In this document: positions 14,847 through 18,231 of the stretch, piece after piece
Layout: each line of letters begins with the position of its first letter
Position numbering within the stretch: position 1 is the first letter of the stretch
DNA from: CALRGE01 sp964360635
GTDB lineage: Bacteria; Patescibacteriota; Gracilibacteria; UBA1369; 2-02-FULL-48-14
Assembly: GCA_964360635.1 (NCBI GenBank)
Contig: CAYHXO010000022.1
Location: 1-18,231, forward strand
Reading direction: 5' to 3'
Length of the DNA stretch: 18,231 nucleotides
Notes under the pieces: model-generated
What the model saw: the letters and a program-made list of their open reading frames with translations, nothing else
The model's database searches: none
Told to the model about the DNA's origin: nothing
Position numbers and translations under genes: made by a program

Positions 14847-16243
14847 ATAGTCTGTTTTAAAATTGAAATAAAAGCCGCTGCCTTATTCATTGTTTCCTCA
14901 TATTCCGCCACAGGGTTCGACTGATTCAACAAAGTCGCCCCAACTCTAAATTTCAAATGGCCATTTTTTATATGTGCGGTTCTAATCAAAATCGCGGTAT
15001 CCATTTCACCTGAGAAAGTGAGATATCCAATCGTCCCACCGTAGTAACCTCTTCTCTCAGTTTCATATTTTTCAATTAAATTCATTGCTGCAACTTTAGG
15101 CGCACCCGTCAAAGTGCCTGCATTCAAGGATGCAAATAGTGCATCCAAAGCAGTAAATCCATCTGCTAATTCTCCTTCAAGATGAGCAATTGTGTGCATT
15201 ACCTTCGAATATTTTTCAACAAATCTATAATCACTAATTTTAATTCCAGGCTTACAAACTTTACTCAAATCATTCCTTCCAAGATCAATTAACATATCTA
15301 ATTCAGCCCTCTCTTTTGGATCACACAAAAGCTTCAACATATTTTCATGATCTTCAATCAAATCACTACCACGCTTTGCGGTACCTGAAATCGGCCTCAT
15401 TTGAACTCGCCTTCCTTCAACTTTTAACATCATTTCAGGTGAAGAACCCACTAATTGCTGATCAGCAAAATCAAAATAAAACATATATGGTGAAGGACTA
15501 GCCTCACGATAAGCCTGATATAAAGCATATGGATCACCCACAAAATCAGCCTCCAACAAATTCGAAAAAACAACTTCAACAATTTCTCCACGTTTACAAT
15601 AATCTTTAGCAACATAAACAAGCTCTTCATATTTCTCACGAGACAATGCAAATTTAGGATTTTTTATCTCAAAACTACCTGATTCAAAATTCAAAAATTC
15701 TTGAATCCCTTTCAAACTCTCAATAATTTCTTCCTTAGACTCTCTATATAAAACAAGCTCATTACCATCCACGAAAGTGTCATAAAGGAAAAAATCAAAA
15801 TCATTCACTTCATTCTCAGGTAAAATATTATCAAGACATTCAAATTGCCGCACAAAATCATAACTAAAAGCTCCATATAAACCGAAAAGCACCTTCTGAT
15901 CTTGCTTAAAAATTTCTAAAATTCGTCTAAGTACAAAGGAAATATTTTTTTGTCTATATCTATCTGCTTCTTCAAATTCAGAATTCGATTTTAAAATCTC
16001 TTCACAAAAATTGACTTCTATCATCTCTTTAAATTTCTTTCCTCTTGAGTGTAAAATTTCCAATAAAAATTTCTGGTTTTTACCTGTAATTCTCAAAACA
16101 GGATCAAGACCAATAATACTTTTCCCAGCAAACTCATAAATAAATCCACCCTTTAAAGATTTAAAAAACTTATTTGCATCTTGTTTTTTTAAAGCAAGAC
16201 GACCTTCCGTGAAACCTTGAATTTTTTTGTATATAACTTTCAT
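14843..16243 (-). CDS. trpE: Anthranilate synthase component I
   Basis: Aminates chorismate to anthranilate with ammonia from the TrpG domain encoded next. The 466 residues include PISGTAKRG (284-292), a DLGRNDLSKV core (320-329), HTIAHLEGEL (350-359), GTLTGAPK (376-383), RRGYYGGTIGYL (397-408) and DTAILIRT (415-422). The C-terminal half is closer to the enteric TrpE style (MGTLSGAPK-like) than to the common FPAGT type. In the N-terminal feedback region the E. coli LLES motif appears to correspond to IYEF (35-38), placing Phe where the inhibitor-contacting Ser40 sits. It is the first structural gene, starting about 17 bases after the attenuator T-run, and has no Shine-Dalgarno sequence. Confidence 0.96.
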   Translation of the reverse strand: MKVIYKKIQGFTEGRLALKKQDANKFFKSLKGGFIYEFAGKSIIGLDPVLRITGKNQKFLLEILHSRGKKFKEMIEVNFCEEILKSNSEFEEADRYRQKNISFVLRRILEIFKQDQKVLFGLYGAFSYDFVRQFECLDNILPENEVNDFDFFLYDTFVDGNELVLYRESKEEIIESLKGIQEFLNFESGSFEIKNPKFALSREKYEELVYVAKDYCKRGEIVEVVFSNLLEADFVGDPYALYQAYREASPSPYMFYFDFADQQLVGSSPEMMLKVEGRRVQMRPISGTAKRGSDLIEDHENMLKLLCDPKERAELDMLIDLGRNDLSKVCKPGIKISDYRFVEKYSKVMHTIAHLEGELADGFTALDALFASLNAGTLTGAPKVAAMNLIEKYETERRGYYGGTIGYLTFSGEMDTAILIRTAHIKNGHLKFRVGATLLNQSNPVAEYEETMNKAAAFISILKQTI

Positions 16244-16259
16244 AAAATTAAATTTAAAT

Positions 16260-16312
16260 AAAAAAACCTCACCAATGACGGAGAGGTTTTAAAAAACAGC
16301 TCACCCGTCACT
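16260..16312 (-). promoter_or_regulatory. trp attenuator: terminator plus competing antiterminator
   Basis: The terminator is AAAACCTC (16290-16283) paired with GAGGTTTT (16270-16263), followed by a run of seven T ending at 16260. The competing helix pairs the segment containing the leader-peptide stop (16312-16300, core GTGACGG then GAG) with CTC-T-CCGTCAT (16285-16275), taking away the base of the terminator's 5' arm. A ribosome stalled at the Trp codons would leave 16312-16300 free (antiterminator). One reaching the TGA would cover it (terminator). I see no clear 1:2 pause hairpin. Confidence 0.75.
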
Positions 16313-16349
16313 CAATTTTTGCCCACCAAATTTTTGATTTCTTGTTCAT
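16308..16349 (-). CDS. trpL: trp leader peptide with tandem Trp codons
   Basis: A 13-codon frame reads MNKKSKIWWAKIE then TGA. The two adjacent TGG codons (16328-16323) are the sensing site of ribosome-mediated attenuation, as in E. coli TrpL. The stop codon (16310-16308) lies inside the antiterminator segment, exactly where a terminating ribosome must sit to force termination. The predicted transcript start near 16363 gives only about 13 leader bases, with no Shine-Dalgarno sequence. It lies between a TrpR-like operator and trpE. Tandem Trp codons at the right place in a leader with matching alternative structures make chance unlikely. Confidence 0.82.
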   Translation of the reverse strand: MNKKSKIWWAKIE

Positions 16350-16361
16350 AAGAATTATTAT

Positions 16362-16379
16362 GTACTAGTACATTAGTAC
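16362..16379. promoter_or_regulatory. TrpR operator candidate
   Basis: GTACTAGTACATTAGTAC has perfect 6-bp outer arms (GTACTA/TAGTAC) and includes a perfect 12-bp palindrome, TGTACTAGTACA, at 16361-16372. On the minus strand it matches the E. coli TrpR operator core (GTACTAGTTAACTAGTAC) at about 15 of 18 positions. It overlaps the -10 hexamer, where bound repressor would block polymerase. The nested trpR gene in the same operon is the expected partner. Confidence 0.75.
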
Positions 16380-16398
16380 ACTGGAATTTAAAAGTCAA
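16370..16398 (-). promoter_or_regulatory. trp/aro operon promoter
   Basis: TTGACT (16398-16393), a 17-base spacer and TAATGT (16375-16370) on the minus strand, predicting a start (A) near 16363. The -35 adjoins the T-run of the preceding gene's terminator. The -10 is covered by the TrpR-like operator. It would drive the leader, all eight long ORFs and possibly the orphan gene. Confidence 0.7.
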
Positions 16399-16401
16399 TA
16401 C

Positions 16402-16429
16402 AAAAAAAGCCGCCCAATTAAGGACGGCT
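16402..16429 (-). terminator. Terminator of the S-layer-type gene
   Basis: An 8-bp stem (AGCCGTCC with GGGCGGCT on the minus strand, one G-T wobble), loop TTAATT shared at the stem base, then seven T. It lies 16 bases after the stop at 16445 and insulates the trp promoter. It is nearly the same sequence as the terminator after 16S (17847-17871). Confidence 0.88.
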
Positions 16430-16444
16430 CGTTTTCAACCCTAA

Positions 16445-17146
16445 TTACATCGCATATGCCTCATAAAACAATGAAACAATCTTGAACATTTCAGCACGAT
16501 TTACAGTTTTACTTGGCTGGAAAGTTCCATCAGAATATCCGGTAACAATTCCAAGTTCTACCGCTGTATTAATCATGTCCGCATCGCTATCTGGTAAATT
16601 AGCAAGATCAGTTAAATCAGAAGTAGCGTCTGCGCTAACTTCTATATCAAGCATTTCAAATAGAACAACAATCACTTCCCCTCTAGTAGTTGCAGTATTA
16701 GCTGCTGTAAGATCACCATTAATTACTGTACTTAAAAGTGTGATGCTTAAATTTGAATCGTAAATACATTGAACATAACCCTTCGCCCAATTGTCACCAA
16801 GCCATGAAATTTCGTCAGTACCAGTTACAGTTTTTTGATCACAACTTGAAACAGCGTATGCTCCCATATTTAATTTCTTTGAAAGCTCATATGCAACCTT
16901 TAAAAGTTGAAGTCTTGTTAAAGTATCATTTGGACCGATTTTTCCACTCATTTTACCTTTAGCATCTTTATATCCTCCAAATAATCCACCACCAACAGCA
17001 ACATTCATGTATGGTGCATACCAAGCCTTCTTATCAGCATCACCTGCAACATTTCCAATTGATGCTCTTTCAGATTGTTCAGCAATCCATTCATCACGTG
17101 TCCAAAGTCTTAATTTCAAATCATAATTGCCCAAATCAATTGTCAT
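16445..17146 (-). CDS. S-layer (SLH) protein, C-terminal part after in-frame TGA
   Basis: 233 residues from the first ATG after the break. The same frame is open upstream to the TGA at 17290-17288, adding 47 codons. Three SLH-like repeats are visible: one around APYMNVAVGGGLFGGYKD and TRLQLLKVAYELSKKL; one around WAKGYVQCIYDS and TTRGEVIVVLFEML; and one around INTAVELGIVTGYSDGTF and NRAEMFKIVSLFYEAY. SLH domains anchor proteins to secondary cell-wall polymers. The frame matches the upstream N-terminal part exactly (843 bases between the stops), so the two are one ancestral gene of about 445 codons. Expression of this half alone would lack a signal peptide, so it depends on readthrough or on the TGA being an error. 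Confidence 0.8.
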   Translation of the reverse strand: MTIDLGNYDLKLRLWTRDEWIAEQSERASIGNVAGDADKKAWYAPYMNVAVGGGLFGGYKDAKGKMSGKIGPNDTLTRLQLLKVAYELSKKLNMGAYAVSSCDQKTVTGTDEISWLGDNWAKGYVQCIYDSNLSITLLSTVINGDLTAANTATTRGEVIVVLFEMLDIEVSADATSDLTDLANLPDSDADMINTAVELGIVTGYSDGTFQPSKTVNRAEMFKIVSLFYEAYAM

Positions 17147-17285
17147 TTCACCATCTGCATCAATTAATTCATTTAAGGTAACAGATTGATCAGAACTCGA
17201 TTCTGAATTATTGAAAATAACAGTTGCCTCATCATCTCCAGTAGCTTCAGGATCTGCTTTAACTCTAAAGAAAATTCCATCATTT

Positions 17286-17304
17286 CCTCAATGAATAATT
17301 GAGG
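17286..17304. repeat. Perfect hairpin containing the interrupting TGA
   Basis: CCTCAAT (17286-17292) and ATTGAGG (17298-17304) form a perfect 7-bp inverted repeat with a 5-base loop. On the coding strand the TGA (17290-17288) lies in the 3' arm. It is not placed like a bacterial SECIS element, which would sit downstream of the UGA. Confidence 0.7.
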
Positions 17305-17782
17305 TAAATGCTAGAGAATGTTCATCTGTGTTTTCAAAATCTACAGAATCTTCATCTTTTTCAAACTTAATCAATCTTGATGGCTTAGAAATAATTTGAC
17401 CTTCGAAAGAAATAGTTCCATCAGAGTCATAAGTTGTTTCTGTATCAGTCACTCTATCATCGCCAAAGAAACCCCATCTTGCACTTAATAAATAGCTATT
17501 TGGGTAATCAAGTGATGCCCAATCTGTCTTCAGTTCAGCAAGTGCCTCTGTAGAAAAATCAGCATCTAGAACAGTTTCAGTAACTGTTACCTCTCCCTCA
17601 ACCGCATCATCCGATGTTACTGGTTCTGTAACATCAGCTGTTGTAACAAGATCTGCAACTAACTCTACGACTTCAGTCGTTGTTTCAGTACTAACATCAA
17701 CAGTATCATCAGCAAAAGCCGACATCGGTAACAAAGTCGCGATTATAGCCGAAGCCATAAATATAGACATAAACTTTTTCAT
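17288..17782 (-). CDS. S-layer-type surface protein, N-terminal part ending at in-frame TGA
   Basis: 164 residues. The first ~25 are a classic Sec signal peptide: basic start MKKF, hydrophobic core, and likely cleavage after MSAFA before DDT. Then comes a Thr/Val/Glu-rich acidic stretch (~26-75) and a folded segment with WASLDYPNSYLLSARWGFFGDD. It ends at a TGA, but the same frame continues for 280 codons through 47 residues (GNDGIFFRVKADPEA...) into the three SLH repeats. The intact protein would be a secreted, cell-wall-anchored surface protein. TGA is a genuine stop elsewhere in the window, so this is a nonsense mutation, a sequencing error, or a readthrough site. It is the first gene after 16S. 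Confidence 0.8.
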   Translation of the reverse strand: MKKFMSIFMASAIIATLLPMSAFADDTVDVSTETTTEVVELVADLVTTADVTEPVTSDDAVEGEVTVTETVLDADFSTEALAELKTDWASLDYPNSYLLSARWGFFGDDRVTDTETTYDSDGTISFEGQIISKPSRLIKFEKDEDSVDFENTDEHSLAFTSIIH

Positions 17783-17800
17783 AATGATTGTGGGGGTTAA

Positions 17801-17831
17801 ATCATATACGTGAAAAAATGATACACTTATA
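17801..17831 (-). promoter_or_regulatory. Promoter region of the S-layer gene (uncertain)
   Basis: Two possible -10 hexamers, TATAAG (17831-17826) and TATGAT (17806-17801), lie between the 16S terminator and the ATG at 17782. Neither has a convincing -35 at the right spacing. A promoter is expected here because the terminator closes the 16S unit. Confidence 0.3.
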
Positions 17832-17846
17832 GTCGCAGAAATCTAC

Positions 17847-17871
17847 AAAAAAACCGCCCAAACATGGACGG
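17847..17871 (-). terminator. Terminator directly after 16S rRNA
   Basis: CCGTCC paired with GGGCGG on the minus strand (17871-17866 with 17859-17854, one G-T wobble), 6-base loop, then seven T (17853-17847). It lies about 130 bases after the 16S 3' end, so 16S is transcribed as a separate unit and does not run on to 23S. Confidence 0.85.
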
Positions 17872-17926
17872 CCTTAATAATTCTTTAGAATTGATAACCC
17901 GAACGTAATAGAGAGTGCCTGACTCA

Positions 17927-17982
17927 GTCAGCTTCCCGAAGGAAACTGTCAACCTGGGATATATGATAGTCTGTTACCAGAC
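17927..17982 (-). repeat. Processing-type hairpins in the 16S 3' trailer
   Basis: Two hairpins on the minus strand: GTCTG-GTAA-CAGAC (17982-17969), and GACAGTTTCC-TTCG-GGAAGCTGAC (17950-17927, one mismatch, one wobble, UUCG tetraloop). They lie between the 16S 3' end and its terminator and probably take part in rRNA processing or transcript stability. Confidence 0.55.
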
Positions 17983-17997
17983 CGCATTTTCTCCTTA

Positions 17998-18231
17998 AAA
18001 GGAGGTGGTCCATCCGCACGTTCTCGTACGGATACCTTGTTACGACTTAGTCCCAATCAGTGGTTTCACCTTAGGTCCTGCGAACAGGAACTTCGGGTGC
18101 CCCCACCTTTCATGACTTGACGGGCGGTGAGTACAAGACCCAGGAACATATTCAACGCGCCATAGCTGATACGCGTTTACTAGCGATTCCAACTTCATGA
18201 AGGCGAGTTGCAGCCTTCAATCCGAACTGAG
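17998..18231 (-). rRNA. 16S ribosomal RNA, 3' part (gene runs off the right edge)
   Basis: The reverse complement gives the conserved 3' domain of bacterial 16S, including the 1400-region (a GTCTTGTACTCACCGCCCGTCA-like stretch near 18109-18139), AGTCGTAACAAGGTATCCGT and the 3' terminus GGACCACCTCCTTT. The anti-Shine-Dalgarno CCTCC is intact (18005-18001). The 3' end is placed at about 17998. No tRNA and no 23S follow. Instead there are short hairpins, a terminator, and the S-layer-type gene. Confidence 0.95.

Noticed and set aside
17288..17290. Alternative genetic code (TGA as Gly or Trp, as in some candidate phyla)
   Set aside because: TGA ends trpE, trpGDCF, trpB, aroA, aroB and the orphan gene, and the long conserved genes have no internal TGA. 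One TGA inside one gene does not support recoding of the whole genome.
17286..17304. Selenocysteine (SECIS) reading of the in-frame TGA
   Set aside because: The hairpin includes the TGA in its own stem rather than starting downstream. The surface protein has no redox motif at this site.
1..18231. CRISPR arrays, insertion sequences, integrases or phage genes
   Set aside because: No regularly spaced repeats, transposase-like ORFs or att-type direct repeats at the tRNA 3' ends were seen. The unusual layout is not explained by a visible mobile element.

Overview
The window is an AT-rich bacterial segment lying between the two large rRNA genes. Reading the minus strand (right to left), it enters in the 3' end of a 16S rRNA gene (17998-18231) and leaves in the 5' end of a 23S rRNA gene (1-448). 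About 17.5 kb of protein genes separates them, so the rRNA operon is split. The 16S gene has its own terminator, and a strong promoter lies upstream of 23S. The tRNA-Ala(TGC)/tRNA-Ile(GAT) pair usually found in the 16S-23S spacer is also inside the interval, but on the plus strand. Split rRNA genes, an S-layer (SLH) surface protein, starts without Shine-Dalgarno sequences and many gene fusions suggest a Patescibacteria/CPR-type or similar small-genome bacterium. That assignment is an inference. Stop usage fits the standard code.

Layout from right to left, all minus strand unless noted: 16S rRNA and terminator; an S-layer-type protein gene interrupted by one in-frame TGA (17782-16445); its terminator; a trp promoter overlapped by a palindrome closely resembling the E. 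coli TrpR operator; a 13-residue leader peptide with tandem Trp codons and an attenuator; then a tight operon of eight long ORFs: trpE, trpG-D-C-F (one 930-residue polypeptide), trpB, trpA-DAHP synthase (one ORF with trpR nested in another frame), aroB, aroA, aroK-aroE (fused) and aroC. After that come an orphan 335-residue gene, the two tRNAs on the plus strand, a three-gene PAS-PAS-GAF/membrane-protein operon, a structured leader or small RNA with promoter and terminator, and 23S.

The central operon encodes almost the whole route from erythrose-4-phosphate plus PEP to tryptophan. Only 3-dehydroquinate dehydratase (aroD/aroQ) is missing. It carries its own repressor (TrpR), a plausible operator and a ribosome-stalling attenuator. 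The most striking points are: the repressor gene read in an alternative frame inside a fusion joining the first shikimate enzyme to the last tryptophan enzyme; the four-domain TrpGDCF protein; enteric-style dual control; unusual EPSP synthase active-site residues; and an S40F-like feature in TrpE.

Other points of interest are a possible terminator/antiterminator switch between promoter and 23S, and an in-frame TGA that sits in a perfect hairpin arm within the S-layer gene.
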